A DNA stretch of 64,000 nucleotides from Enoplolaimus lenunculus (Eukaryota > Nematoda > Enoplea > Enoplida > Thoracostomopsidae): the NCBI GenBank assembly GCA_030248215.1, contig JASANG010004032.1, positions 43,496 through 107,495 on the forward strand, read 5' to 3'. The notes beneath the pieces were generated by a model. That model worked only from the letters and a program-made list of their open reading frames with translations, searched no databases and was not told the DNA's origin. This document shows, in pieces, positions 29,561 through 52,076 of this stretch (the stretch's first letter is position 1; each line of letters opens with the position of its first letter). The translations under genes were made by a program, and so were the position numbers.

Positions 29561-29696
29561 CAACGAAATTTGAGGTGAAAAATGCCAGATCCGGAACCGG
29601 AAGTGAACAAAAGTAGCCGGAACCGGAGATGATGCCGCGGGTGAGGTGAAAGCAGGTCGTTGAAATGCTATTTAACTTGTTAATTTTAGCAAATAA
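29561..29696. other. Spacer between the opposed minisatellite blocks
   Basis: It contains ccggaaccgg-type motifs of family E (29590-29635) and taattttagcaaataac. It marks the axis of the inverted arrangement. Confidence 0.6.
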
Positions 29697-30268
29697 CTTT
29701 TCCCATTTTCCAAACAAAACCTTTGCTTTAGATTTTCCCTTCCAACCAAGGGGAAATCTAGACGTAGAAATTTTCCACTTTTCCCGTTTTAAAAACAAAA
29801 CCAATGCTTCAGAATTTTCCTACCAACCCAGGGTAAATTTAGGGGTTTAAATTTTCCAATTTTCCCGTTTTCCAACCAGAACTTATGCTGCAGATTTTCC
29901 CTACCAACCAAGGGAAAATCTAGGCGTTTAAATTTTCCAATTTTCCCGTTTTCCAACCAAAACCTATGCTTCAAATTTTCCCTACCAACCCAGGAATAAT
30001 GTAAGCTTTTAAAATTTCCACTTTTCCCGTTTTCCAAACAAACTTTTACACTACAGATTTTCCCTACCAACCAAGGGAAAATCAAGGCGTTCAAATTTTC
30101 CTCTTTTCCCGTTTTCCAACCAAAACTTATGCTTCAAATTTTCCCTACCAACTCAGGAATAATGTAAGCTTTTAAATTTTCCACTTTTCCCGTTTTCCAA
30201 ACAAACTTTACACTACAGATTTTCCCTACCGAACCAGGGAATGTGCAGGCTTATGAATTTTCCACTTT
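29697..30268. repeat. About 81-bp minisatellite, inverted block
   Basis: Seven units of the reverse complement of the forward block (ttttcccgttttccaaccaa onward). Units 4-5 and 6-7 form a dimer repeat of about 163 bp. The purine-rich strand switches here. Confidence 0.95.
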
Positions 30269-30374
30269 CCACAGCAAAACCTATGCCCGCGATTTTTCCT
30301 ACCAACCAGTGAAAAATCAGGTCGTCATACAGGAGTGGCTGCGATGCACTCCTGGTCGTAAGTTTTCCACCCTG

Positions 30375-30470
30375 GAAAAGTGGAAGCCCCTGATCTATAC
30401 ATGGGCCTGGGGTGAAACCAACAGTTTACGTGGAGATACCGGAAATTCTGTTATTTTTATGCTCAAAACT
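30375..30470. repeat. Family-A right end and family-D fragment
   Basis: cccctgatctatacatgggcc matches a family-A terminus. It is followed by one 18-bp unit and a family-D piece (ataccggaaattctgttatt). Confidence 0.5.
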
Positions 30471-30480
30471 TAGTCGTAAA

Positions 30481-30880
30481 TTAACCAACCGCTGGGGTTA
30501 AATTAACCGCTAGGGTGAAACCAACCGCTAGGGTGAAACCCGCTCCTGGAGTGAAGCCAACTGCTGGAGTGAAGCCAACCGCTGGAGTGAAACCAACCGG
30601 TAAAGTGAAACCAACCGCTGGGGTTAAACCCGCGGGGGTGAAACCAATCGCTGGGGTAAAACCAACCGTTGGGGTGAAACCAACCGCACCAACCGATGGG
30701 GTGAAACCAACCGCACCAACCGTTGGGGTGAAACCAACCGCACCAACCGTTGGGGTGAAACCAACCGTTATGATGAAACCGACTGTTGGGGTGAACTAAC
30801 CGCTGAAGTGAAACCAACCGCTGGGGTAAAACCAACCGTTGGGGTGAAGCCAACTGTTGGGGTGAAACCAACCGTAAGCT
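30481..30880. repeat. 18-bp minisatellite, right block
   Basis: About 21 units of ggggtgaaaccaaccgtt, with 27-bp variants containing an extra gcaccaacc. Reading through gives a VKPTVG repeat with no gene context. Confidence 0.95.
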
Positions 30881-31091
30881 CTGTAAAAGTGGTGAAAGTT
30901 ATAACTGTAAAATTACATAGCTAACGCGTAAAAAGTGGAGCCAAAATGAAAAATTTCGTGCACTTTCTGTAAGAAGTTTTTTGACCGTAACTTTTGAAGA
31001 CCACACTTGTTTGCCAAATGCTTTGGCACAAATATTCCCTACGTACCAGGATACCAGTGTACAAAATTTAAACGAAAGAGGTCTGATATTA

Positions 31092-31245
31092 CTTGAGTAC
31101 CAACATGCGAACTAAACTGAAAATACGCGCTTGAGATACGCGAATCATATATATATGACCGTGTTTAATATACGGTTACTTGAGTACCAACATACGAACT
31201 AAACAGAAAATACTCACTTGAGATGCGCAAACCATATATATGAAC
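31092..31245. repeat. Tandem duplication (period about 87 bp)
   Basis: cttgagtaccaacatgcgaa at 31092 recurs at 31179 with the following gaactaaac and catatatatga. Confidence 0.8.
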
Positions 31246-31554
31246 ATAATCATCTTCATATGATTCATATGTAAATGAAGACTGAAAAGTTCTGATGGTT
31301 AATGTTTATAGCATTTCACATCAAAAAGTAGAACTTTACAACGAGTCAGAATACGTATATTTTTGCAACGTTAAGTATTTCTGCCAAAGAACAAATGACA
31401 AGTTTTAACCTAAGTCATGAAGTTTCCCCGGATCGTAATCAAGAACAGATACGTAATTTTACCGGAAACGATATCCGTTCTGAATCCCTGTGTTCTGTTT
31501 TATGCAATCAACTGAAACTTTAATATGTTATTTCATGTTCTTCCTATTTCAGAC

Positions 31555-31645
31555 TACAACTGTAACAGTAGTATAAGCATATTACTATACTTAAGCGTAT
31601 AGTCAACCAAAAACATTACTCTTAAACTTACTCTTAGGCAGTCCA
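31555..31645. repeat. Family-A MITE fragment
   Basis: gtaacagtagtataagcata and cttaaacttactctt match the family-A interior; the ends are missing. Confidence 0.45.
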
Positions 31646-31669
31646 GTGGAATAAACTCTGCCACAGAAG

Positions 31670-31765
31670 AACACCGTTTTTTGTTGGTGTCCCTTTCGAG
31701 ATTCGAACATTTTAATTCTCGATATATGTTTCATCCACACTGCGCCTTTGGCTGCAGGCAACACA
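31670..31765 (-). repeat. tRNA-derived repeat fragment
   Basis: The minus strand reads AAGGCGCAGTGTGG (A-box-like), then about 30 bp later GTTCGAATCTCGA (B-box-like). It is unlikely to fold as a tRNA. Confidence 0.5.
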
Positions 31766-32388
31766 ATTAGTATATATTATAACTCTACCAATTAGACTCG
31801 TGAGGTAATGTATTTGCCAATGAAACTAACAAAACCAGATTGGCAGACTTGAATTCCATCATTTTTAAGCAGTAAAATAATAGTGATTAGTGTTGAGCAA
31901 TTACCACTTTTTCTACTGGCCGGCGGCCAACCGGACGTTTAATGCACAAATTTTAAAAATCGTCAAGCATTTTTGTAATAGTTTATATTGCTACGTTTAT
32001 AAGCTATACCTACCAATCGTTTTAGGCTCAGTAGTTCAACAGGAAACGACCTCGTTGCGAAATATATGTCAAGTAAGAACAAGTTTAGTAGTATTCAGAG
32101 TACAACCTGCAGTCCGGCTCCGATAGAATTTCTTCCGGGGTTTCCGACTATTTTGGTAGTGAAATTTTGCATATTTTTCCAAAGTTCATCTGTTTGGTGT
32201 GTTTCGTTTTAACTTTAAGTGAGATTTCGTAAAAACATAAACGTAGAACCAAAACATTTAACAACAACTTACAAATATTTGCTAAATGTAGCAAAATAAA
32301 CCTTTCAAATACCTAATTTAGCCTCTCCTTTCCTAATGAAATTCTGGCTACATCCAAACTAAAAATTTCATTTTAAACCAAATGTGGT

Positions 32389-32394
32389 TTTATT
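32389..32394 (-). promoter_or_regulatory. Poly(A) signal AATAAA of the mGluR-like gene
   Basis: AATAAA reads on the minus strand about 123 nt after the TGA. It is the first such hexamer seen downstream, so it is a plausible poly(A) signal. Confidence 0.5.
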
Positions 32395-32516
32395 TGAGCG
32401 GTTTTACGTTTAGAAAAATATATCAAGCGTTAAAGGATGTTTAGTTTGTTCATTTTAGCAAATGTCTGTAATGTGTTCAGCCGGAGCCGGAGGCAGACCT
32501 CCGGTTAATCCTAATA

Positions 32517-43203
<10,687 letters not shown>

Positions 43204-44165
43204 TTTTGCCGATTATATATTTTGGAGCTTGGATAGAAAAATTTGGCGAATTATTTTAGTTTAGTTATTTGAGCGATTGGTCTAAAAATTTTGACATTAG
43301 AAGGCAAAGCGTTTAGTTAAGTCTACTGATTGGTACGAATGTATACATTTTTGGGTTAGGCTTGCAAGCAGCTTTGCGCAAATAGTGTAAAATGCGTAGA
43401 ATTTGCCAATATATTACTAGTATGTATTGCGCAGTACGAAATCACTATGAATTTTCACGGTCGAAAGGTGATTGTAACCGCTTCTTATCCGATGTTGGCG
43501 GGGTTCGAAACTTAGCTTGAAGTTAGATCACAGATAAAATAGTAATTTTTGGAATTGTCAGGGTGAAATCACTTTTTCGCACGTCTTTGTTTTTTGTCGA
43601 AATTTCTCAAGTTTTTATTCCAATATTGACACCTTAAGAATAGGTGCGGCTCCTGAGTAACTTCTAACCGTACTGACTAAACTTATAATATGACTCTGAG
43701 AAAATACATTTGGATAAATATCAAACATGAAGTCTAAATTCCCATGCTAAAGTTTAGGTACCTGTTACCAAAAAAACATAACGTGATATTTTAACCTAAT
43801 TATACTAACGCACAAAAGTCTAACTTTCAGAAAACACAAGCCCAAACGTGATCTTGTTGTCTGAGAGTTTTCCGCGGCGGATCAAACAGCTTCTAAAACA
43901 GGGGTTGCGCACGATATAACAGCGTAGAAAACTCTCGAGCGAGAAGCAAAACGGCATTTTTTTTGCGAAACGTTAACACAAAAATCTTTGATTTGATCCG
44001 AATTTGAGGGCTAGGGCGGTGTGGCCTCTCTCGTATCTGACAATTCGGTGGCTTTGCACGTTTTCTAGAAATTACGAAAAGCTAACAATCAATCAAACAC
44101 AGTGTCTGCATGTATCGCTAGTTTATTTGAAACATTGTTTGTGGAGGCTGTTCTGTGAGTCCCCG
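43204..44165. other. Spacer upstream of receptor exon 1, nothing recognised
   Basis: No exon, promoter motif or repeat family could be supported. Confidence 0.4.
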
Positions 44166-44354
44166 TACTGTAGTGACCCGAAGAAGAGGGGGGTAATAAG
44201 AGAGGGGTCCACATATTGAGTCCCAATCAATAGAAGTCCCTTAACCCTAATTAGAGTCCATAATTGTCAAGTAATCCTAATTGTAGCGCATAAATGACGC
44301 CATGATAAAATCATTTGAGTTTAAATCTTTAAAGCGGACTTAAATTTTGAAAGC

Positions 44355-44899
44355 ATTGTAGTGAACCGAATAAAAGGGGGGACTGATATATATTTGGCAT
44401 CTCCAGAGTGTACCCCGCTGTTATTCTATTACGGACTTGTATTTGCTTTTAACCCGCCCTTCGTTTACTGGTGTATATCCGGTATTGCAACTATCCGTTG
44501 AATGAAACGTTTATTTGTCTTGTGTCAATAGCTGGCCCATGTATAGAACAGGGCCGGATCGTTTTCCGGAGGGGCTATAATAGAGTCAGTTTAAAGTTCA
44601 GACTATTTTTTTTGCTTAGGCTAAGGCTTTTAGGCTTAGACTTAGGAATATGCTTATTGCTTATGCTACTTTTCAGGCCTGTTCTATACATTGGCCCAAT
44701 ATCTTGACCGATAATGCAAGGTTATACTTAAGAATGTACTTTCAAGGTCCTGGAGTCATGCCATTTATGAACTCTAGTTAGGGTTTAGGGACTCTATCCG
44801 CTTACGAACTCTTATTAGGTATACGGACTCCTATTGATTGTGACTCAAAATGGGGACGCTCCCACGTATTACCCCCCTCTCATTCTGATCACTACAGTA
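44355..44899. mobile_element. Family-B MITE (inner copy, opposite orientation), itself interrupted
   Basis: It begins ttgtagtgaaccgaataaaa and ends gatcactacagta. It interrupts the outer copy at the block gaaagtacattcctaag and is interrupted by a family-A MITE. Confidence 0.85.
44533..44699. mobile_element. Family-A MITE nested in the inner family-B copy
   Basis: The ends are TGGCCCATGTATAGAACAGG and a right end whose complement is TGGGCCAATGTATAGAACAGG. The host block tcaatagc / ttgaccgat is split exactly here. Confidence 0.9.
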
Positions 44900-45369
44900 C
44901 ATTCCTAAGTATAACTTTGCATTATCGCTCAAGCTGTTGACACATGGCAAATAAACGTTTAAAATTCAACGGACATTTGCAGTACCGGATATATTTCAGT
45001 AACGAAGGGGGCGCAACGTGGGTTACAAATAAATAACAGTCCGTAACCGAATAACAGTAGTTACCCACAGGAAAGGCCAAATATATATCAGTCCCCCTCT
45101 TATTCGAATTACTACAGTATGTTCGTGCAGAGGGTACGCAACTGAGACAAGCAAGTAGGTAGGTTTCAGTCAAATTTGAACACTTCAGTATTTAAACAAT
45201 GCCATATTCATAAATTGTTCAAAAAATTTCATTCAGTGAGCAAGATGTCAATCTCTTGTACAATAAACATGCATTCTGCTGCCTCTTTGACCGAACGACA
45301 GGACATGCTGGAAGTTTATACTTCCAAAATTCATATATTGGATGATTATATACATTGCAAAAAATGGCG

Positions 45370-45505
45370 AGTAACGAAATAGGTTTTTCGGGACTACACA
45401 ATCTGAGTCAAATCTGACTACGCCAGAGTCAAACCTGCGACTCAGTGAATCGAATTTGACTCTAGCGGAGTCGAATTTTGACTCAGACTTGTGGAACATT
45501 TTGGT
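45370..45505. mobile_element. Family-I foldback fragment rich in GACTC
   Basis: It shares gaaataggtttttcgggact with 25037, and its core has agtcaaa/gactc palindromes. Confidence 0.6.
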
Positions 45506-45553
45506 TGTTAATAAATTTTGCGGGTATTAAATGAGTATGTTCGTGTTAAGTTT

Positions 45554-45821
45554 TAACCCTTTCTCACGTGAATATTTTCTATTTCCCCTGAGACCTACTT
45601 TTATGCTAGGATTCGAACTGCAGTGACTGGAGTGGGAGGCGTACACCATCACCAATCAGCTATAGGAGCTTGACGCTCGAGTCCGAGGGGGCTTACCGTC
45701 TTGTGGTGATTTAGTTCTATGCATACGTGTTGCAATTGTTAAACACGGTACGAAATATACTATTTAACGTATATACACTGCGCTTAGTTGCCTATAGGCA
45801 ACTCAATGTGAGAGGGGGTTA
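45554..45821 (-). mobile_element. Family-G composite element (tRNA-like, with inverted ends), copy 1
   Basis: The inverted ends are AACCCTTTCTCAC and its complement (gtgagagggggtt). On the minus strand it has an A-box-like tagctgattgg and a B-box gttcgaatcc about 35 bp apart, as in tRNA-derived SINEs. It is about 268 bp and followed 28 bp later by a second copy in the same orientation. Confidence 0.85.
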
Positions 45822-45849
45822 TAGATAGTAAACTGAAAATTTGTCGCTT

Positions 45850-46114
45850 AACCCTTTCTCACATGGATATTTTCTATTTCTCCTGGGACCTACTTTTATG
45901 CTAGGATTCGAACTGCAGTGACTGGAGTGGGAGGCGTATACCATCACCAATCAGCTATAGGAGCTTGACGCTCGAGTCCGAGGGGGCTTACCGTCTTGTG
46001 GTGAATTAGTTCTATGTATACGTGTTGTAATTGTTAAACACGGTGCGAAATATACTATTTAACGTATATACACTGCGCTGAGTTGCCAACAGGCAACTCA
46101 ATGTGAGAAGGGGT
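45850..46114 (-). mobile_element. Family-G composite element, copy 2
   Basis: It is nearly identical to copy 1 in length and order (B-box gttcgaatcc, palindromic ttgcc-ggcaa near one end). High similarity suggests recent activity or a recent tandem duplication. Confidence 0.85.
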
Positions 46115-48955
46115 AAAAATTGGCCTCTTGTATTTTAGTGTGTCCCTGCCACCGCGATAGCCTGTGTATTACTATTGGTGTCTTTCTCAGCTTAGACACT
46201 TATTATAAAGAGGCATAAACTTGTAATCTGATATATAATGATTGCAGTTTTATACTAGTGGTGTCGGTACGACACATAAACACTAATTTGTGGGCATCAC
46301 GCTATAGCAATTCTACGAACGGGGCTAATGTTAATGATGGAAATTATGGCGGTATATTGAACTTAGTAATAAAAGAAACAAGCGGCCCATGAAAGGGTAA
46401 CCGAGACTGGGCGCACACGTCCCAATCTTTTAAAGTTCAATTTGACCCTTGAAGCGTGAACATTACTGGCAACAAAAATATGGTGCGTATGGGACTAAGT
46501 ATGCTCTGTGTTCAAAAGATAGAGTCAAGAATAAGTTTGTGTTTTCGACCAACTCCCTGTTTACGTGGTGTTGTCCGAGGTAAAATTGTCACATTCATAT
46601 TTAACTTCAAACCTTATACTATTCAAATTGTAGAATTGTTGGTTTGTATTTTTACAAATCATGCAGATTCTGTGTTCCATGTTTTGACTAAGTACTTCTC
46701 ATAGAGGGGGTAGCCAAAATCAGAAAAGCAACGCGCGCCAGTACATTTCATGCCAAACATCTTATCTTAAGTTGCAACATTGATGCATCCGGAAATTTCT
46801 AAACGGGGGGCGAGATGTAGTAGTGAAAGACTAACGAGCGAGAAGTGAGACGCCATAAACCTTAATACAAAGCATTGGTTTTGATGTTTGTCGGAGGAAG
46901 TCTAAGCTGGTGTGACACCCTTGCATTAGCCAGTGCATTGTATTAATCCAATCAGTAATCTTGCAACAGAATCACCGCAAGAAAAGAAACAGGATTACCG
47001 CAAGAATACCTACTGGCAAAAATTAACAGGAAAAGTTTATCTCGACCTATGTGATGAGCTCAGGCTGGAGGTTTTAAACTACGCCAGGTCCCAGGCAGAA
47101 CCCGCTCGCTTGCTAACTTTGTTATTAACGTCTTAATCATTATATATACATAATTTGTGGTCTTAATATAATTATACCGTAATTTACGCATGATGTGTAG
47201 CTTGAACATATATATGTACACCACATTGAGTGCCAAATTGCAAATATATACATTCTGCATTATGCGTGTTGTGTAACCGAATATTGCTACTTGGAAAATA
47301 GGTTTCCCTCTTAACACAGATTATAAAAGATAGGATTAGCGTCAAGAGGACAATGGTGGTAAAAACTGGGGTATTTCAAACCGAAACTACGTTCCACGTT
47401 CCAATTTTTTTTACAAAAATTTTGCAACAAATTTTTGTTGAAGAAGGCTGAGCGCGAAGTCAAACAAACTGCAATTAGACCAAAAAATTTAAAGAAAATG
47501 CATTGTAAAATATACATCCCAAAAATTTTACTTTCTAAGAGACGACTTTCAGGACGTCTCAAAAAGTATTAGGTTTTTTCGGATAGCTCCAGGGAACCAA
47601 CTTGCGTATACTAATTGTTTACGTGGAGGAACACACTAAGTACGCATACTTTTTTTGAAATGTTTGGGCAGATTAAACTCTCCGCAATACATGGTCTTGT
47701 CGTTCTCAGGCGCAAGTACTTTGTGTTGATGATGGTAAACGCCTTTCATCCAACCATTCAATAGCGTATGTTTTTCACATTAACTCTTAAAGGTTTGGCA
47801 CAGGTAAAAACTGTCAATTTTTTACCCGTGTGATACAAATCTTTACCCGCAGGTATATCCACGTCTAAAACGTTAATCCGACACGTGTTTACCCGTTAGT
47901 AAAGTCCCACTAACAGCATTTGTTGTTGACTCATCATTATTAATTCGTGCTATTAATGCGAATGCCAGAAATCTTGCAACACAAACAAGCATGCACAAAA
48001 CGCGAAAATGATTTTGGTTTTTTACATTCGAAAGTTCAAAATCTACAAAATTGTATGTTTTCCGTTTTCATATCTATCCGAAATGTTTCTGGCATTGCAC
48101 ACAAAATCTGAAAGGTTTTTTTCTGATATTTAAGACAATTTTTCTAAAAATAACTGGAAAACGTTTATTTTCAGACTTTATTTCAAAACTTTTCTGCAAT
48201 CTTTTCTGTTATAACAGAAATACTTTTCAAGTGCACCTTGCTAATTATATTTCTTAAATGTGAGAAATTTTTTCTAAAATATCAGAAATATTATTTTGAG
48301 TATGATCTTCACAACTTAAAATTTATAAAAATAATCATCCCTAAATGTATTAAAACTGATATCATTACGGCAACAACATATTGTAACCGGCTGCTGCACT
48401 TCAGCAACCTAATTATCCTTGCAATCTGCCGCAAAAGCAAACCCACAGCTTGGAATTAAAGTACCTAACGTTAGGGGAGAGGGGAAATATGTTTCGAGCG
48501 AGATAACAGAAATCTACAAAACAAACAGACCATTATTGAAAACTTTCGTTTTTAGGTACCAAAACAGTGACAGACGACGTCCTTTGGCTCTCCGAAATTA
48601 ATGCCTAATGGCAGAAGCTGCCCCTAAATCCCATAGCTAAATCCGAGCATAAAATTGGCAAACAACAGCGATCATTACCAACTATCATTTTATCTGATTT
48701 GAGCAAAACTTTTCCTCTCTCTCAACGTCCTGCAACGTATTCAATCTCCTGATTAGATTACAAACTTGAACCCAAAATATTTTCTAATGAGGCTCTGCTT
48801 TGATACTTGATTATTACCATTTGGTTTTCGAAAATTTGGCGAATACCAAAATATGTTTCATATCTGCTAAAGGGTCATGAATATACAAGAAGTTACGCAC
48901 AATGTTTTCGACGCTTTTGCCTAGCGTAATCCAAACGCAAGCCAATCATACAGTG
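46115..48955. other. AT-rich spacer
   Basis: Apart from the doubtful frame at 46960-47090, nothing was recognised. Confidence 0.4.
46960..47090 (+). CDS. Unrecognised exon-like open frame
   Basis: A possible acceptor (ttgcaacag) precedes SPQEKKQDYRKNTYWQKL and GKVYLDLCDELRLEVLNYAR, with possible donor gtccca. The composition looks coding-like, but no family was recognised and no neighbouring exon fits. It could be a pseudogene piece or chance. Confidence 0.2.
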
Positions 48956-48956
48956 A

Positions 48957-49148
48957 AGGGCCAATGTGAAGAACAGAGCCGTGGATTAAGTAAAAGCATA
49001 TGCCTAAGCCTAAGCCTAAACTTAAGGGTAAGCGTACTAATAAGACTAGCCTAAGTTTAAGCAAAAAATAGTCTAAAGCTTAAAGCTTTACTCGATTGCA
49101 GTCCCGCTAAAAACGGCCCAGTCCGATCCTAATTTTGACATGAGCCCA
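48957..49148. mobile_element. Family-A MITE (diverged)
   Basis: The left end GGGCCAATGTGAAGAACAG and the right end (tgacatgagccca) are inverted. The interior carries gcctaagcctaagcc. Confidence 0.7.
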
Positions 49149-49518
49149 GTGGCGCACCTACAAATTTCGGAAGGTGGAACGTGCACCGTAATGGCATCCA
49201 GATTTTTACGGAAAATTTTGGAGATGGTAATTTACAAGGTGAATTTATAGGTGGATCGAAATATATAATAAAAATTGTGCGAGCAGAGCGAGCGAAAATG
49301 TAACCGCATTTTTGAAGTCGAAACTCAGAATGCTGACATTTTACTTTTAAATTGGCTTGATTACGAGCCACAATTTAAAGATTGGACGAAAGTGTTCGCC
49401 CTCTGCAAATCTAAACCTACTTACGATATATGTGTGCGGGTGTATTAAAAAGCCAAAACATGCATACTTAATTTAGACATTGTCCCGACGAATTTTTGAA
49501 CTGGCATTGTTTTTATTG

Positions 49519-49770
49519 CGCTGTAAATTTCAATGAGTTGATTAATCAATTCAGATAGTGAGTTTGTTATTTCTGAATTAATATCAGTAAACATTAACTA
49601 ACTCTGAATTGAGTTGATTCTCACTCTGGGTTGAGTTGACTCTGGGTAAGTTGATTAATTAACTCAGAATGAATTGAATGATCTCAATATTCTGAGTTCT
49701 GATAGTCCTAAATCAGACTGAGTGATTCAACTCATTCTGAGTTAAAATCAACTCACTGAAATTTACAGTG
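49519..49770. mobile_element. Family-H MITE packed with AACTCA/TGAGTT palindromes
   Basis: The inverted ends are CTGTAAATTTCAATGAGTTG and caactcactgaaatttacag. The interior repeats gagttgatt and aactcaga in both orientations, at least eight times. Confidence 0.8.
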
Positions 49771-52070
49771 TTGTGTTTAATGCAACAGCATTGTCCAAAT
49801 ATGTATTATGCAATAAAATGCAACGTAGAAAACTTAATACAAAACAATCATATATTGATCATGAGTATATACCTCAGATATTTATCAATTGTGTTAAATA
49901 CGTCCTGAAAACAGTTGCAAATATATTTTTGCTAATTTTAAATTTCATTTCACCATTACCAGTGGGTAAAATGAAAAGGGTTGTCTGGTACTAGTGTTTT
50001 ACAACTAAGGAAGTAGCTTGTTGTTGGTTCAGAATAAAACTCTTCATAAAATCGTGCACCGAGTCAAAATATATATCGGAACTCGGAAAATCTAAAAGGC
50101 AAAAGAAAGATAGAATCAAATTTTAAATGCATTTGCAGTTCATAACACAGGCCACAGACAGACTTCTGATATCAGCCGCGAGGCGAAACGTTAATTTGGA
50201 ACGAATACTATTTTGTAGAATACAAAAAGTTTTTATGCTTTCACGAACCATAGCTTTCCCATGATACAACTTGAGTTTGTTTTTGGTGCAAATGTTTGAA
50301 AAAATGTATTTTAGAAGGTTTTGGATATAAAATTGAAATGAGAACGTGAAAAGTTGTCAAAATTTGGTTATAAAATATTTCAACAACGGCAATCCAATCG
50401 CTTTTTCCGGACTCACGGCACCAAGAAACAAAACTAGTTCAAATTAAAATTAAGAATGCAAAAATTAAACTGTGATTTTTCATGTGCGCTAGCATGTATT
50501 TTTGACATAAGTGATTAATTAATAAGCTGTCAAAATGAAGCTAAACCCAGTATAAAATTACGATTGAACGTATACGTAATATGTTATATATACAATATAC
50601 GTATATATATTTATATATATATCTATATATAAATAGAAATATAAATATATATGTGTGATATCCGAAAATTGTACTGTAGGGACCATATAATTTTTTACAG
50701 AAAAACTTTCTGACTGTGAAAATTGTAAGGTAGGACCTTACCATTTTATTACAAAAATATTTCTGACACCCCCTTTTCTGAATCCGCTAGTTTCCTCTTT
50801 CTCACCAACCGCCATAAAGTAGACCAAAAATTTTGACGTTATGTTTTTGCTTGGGCTTAAACTTAAACTTTGCTTTAGACTTGTGATTTTTACGCTGAGG
50901 AGGCTTAAGCTTTAGGAATATGTTTTGGTTGTTACACTGCGAAAAGTAATATTTTTCCATATCTTCAGGACCCGCTCTCATCTTAATATATAGCTACAGA
51001 ATGCCGATTTGGCTCCTCATTACCTTCCCTGGTAATTTCAATTAAATTTCAATTTTTAAGTCTTTAATGTATACCTTCACTTTTTGAAAGTTTGGTTTTC
51101 TTCGCACAGGTTGACAGCTACGGCGGTCTGATCTGTGTTTTTAACAACTCAAGATTTCAGCAACAATATGAAAACATTAAAACTTTAAAGTATTATTATA
51201 TTAATTACATATTTGGTCAGGTTTTATGGTGTATTATTGATCCGAAACTGCGAAATTCCATTAACATAAATTAAAACTAACTGTTGTAGTACTTAATGCT
51301 GAGTTTGAAACAGTATCCAAATTTGACTGTTCTTCGAATTATATTAGACTGGCGGAATATATTTAATCAGTTTAGAGACTATTAATGTGTCGAGCCAGAA
51401 CAACAAATAATTTGTTTTAACCGTTTGTAACACGGTATCATTCCAGCACATGTAATTGTTTAACCTTTGACCAAGCGAGTCAAAGCAATGGAGCTCTTTG
51501 TATTGTCAGCGCCAAATATACATCTTCATGCTTTGGTAATGGTAAAAAAATACAAGTTTTCTCAGAAGCTTCTATACTGCCAAAAATTGTACTTATCTGT
51601 TCTAAACGGTTTTGGACAGATTCAAAGGGCGCATCTAAATTCGTTATTTGAAAGCGGACAAACGTGCGTTTGAAACATTTTCTGTAAATTCTTTAATCGC
51701 ATGACTCGCTAGTGTAGAAAAACGCTAAACTTTTTCTGCCAAGAATGCAAACTAATACTTTTGACACGAATCCTAACAGTCTGATGACTGAGCCTCCGCG
51801 TTAGCTCTACAGTTAGGTTAAAGATTCATACATTATTTAACTAAACTTATACTGTTCTTTATGTTAGTTTATTGTTGGATAAATACGTTTAAAGCCATCG
51901 CATATAAAAAAATCGACGGCCGAAAAACTTTGTCAGCCTCCGTTTGCTGCTTTAATTTAATCAAGTAGTCAAAAACAGTTTCATGCAACTAAAATCAGAA
52001 CCGCTTCAGGTGTATAAAATATGCGGCAAAACTTATTTTGAGCTAAAATACTGATATTTATGTAAATTTT
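49771..52070. other. AT-rich spacer
   Basis: It holds an AT microsatellite-like stretch (50575-50665), a short family-A-like piece (50845-50930) and a palindrome gtaaggtaggaccttac (50727-50743). No gene was recognised. Confidence 0.4.
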
Positions 52071-52076
52071 TATTAA

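Larger units (their letters stand above)
44166..45119. mobile_element. Family-B MITE (outer copy), interrupted
   Basis: The left part is 44166 to about 44355 and the right part about 44900-45119. The ends are TACTGTAGTGACCCGAA and TTCGAATTACTACAGTA. It is split by a second family-B copy. Confidence 0.85.

Noticed and set aside
27345-30268. CRISPR-like array
   Set aside because: Repeats are contiguous 81-bp minisatellite units with no unique spacers, in a eukaryotic setting.
30503-30871. Open frames on both strands encoding VKPTVG-like or HPNGWF-like repeats
   Set aside because: They are translations of the 18-bp minisatellite; both strands are open for the same trivial reason.
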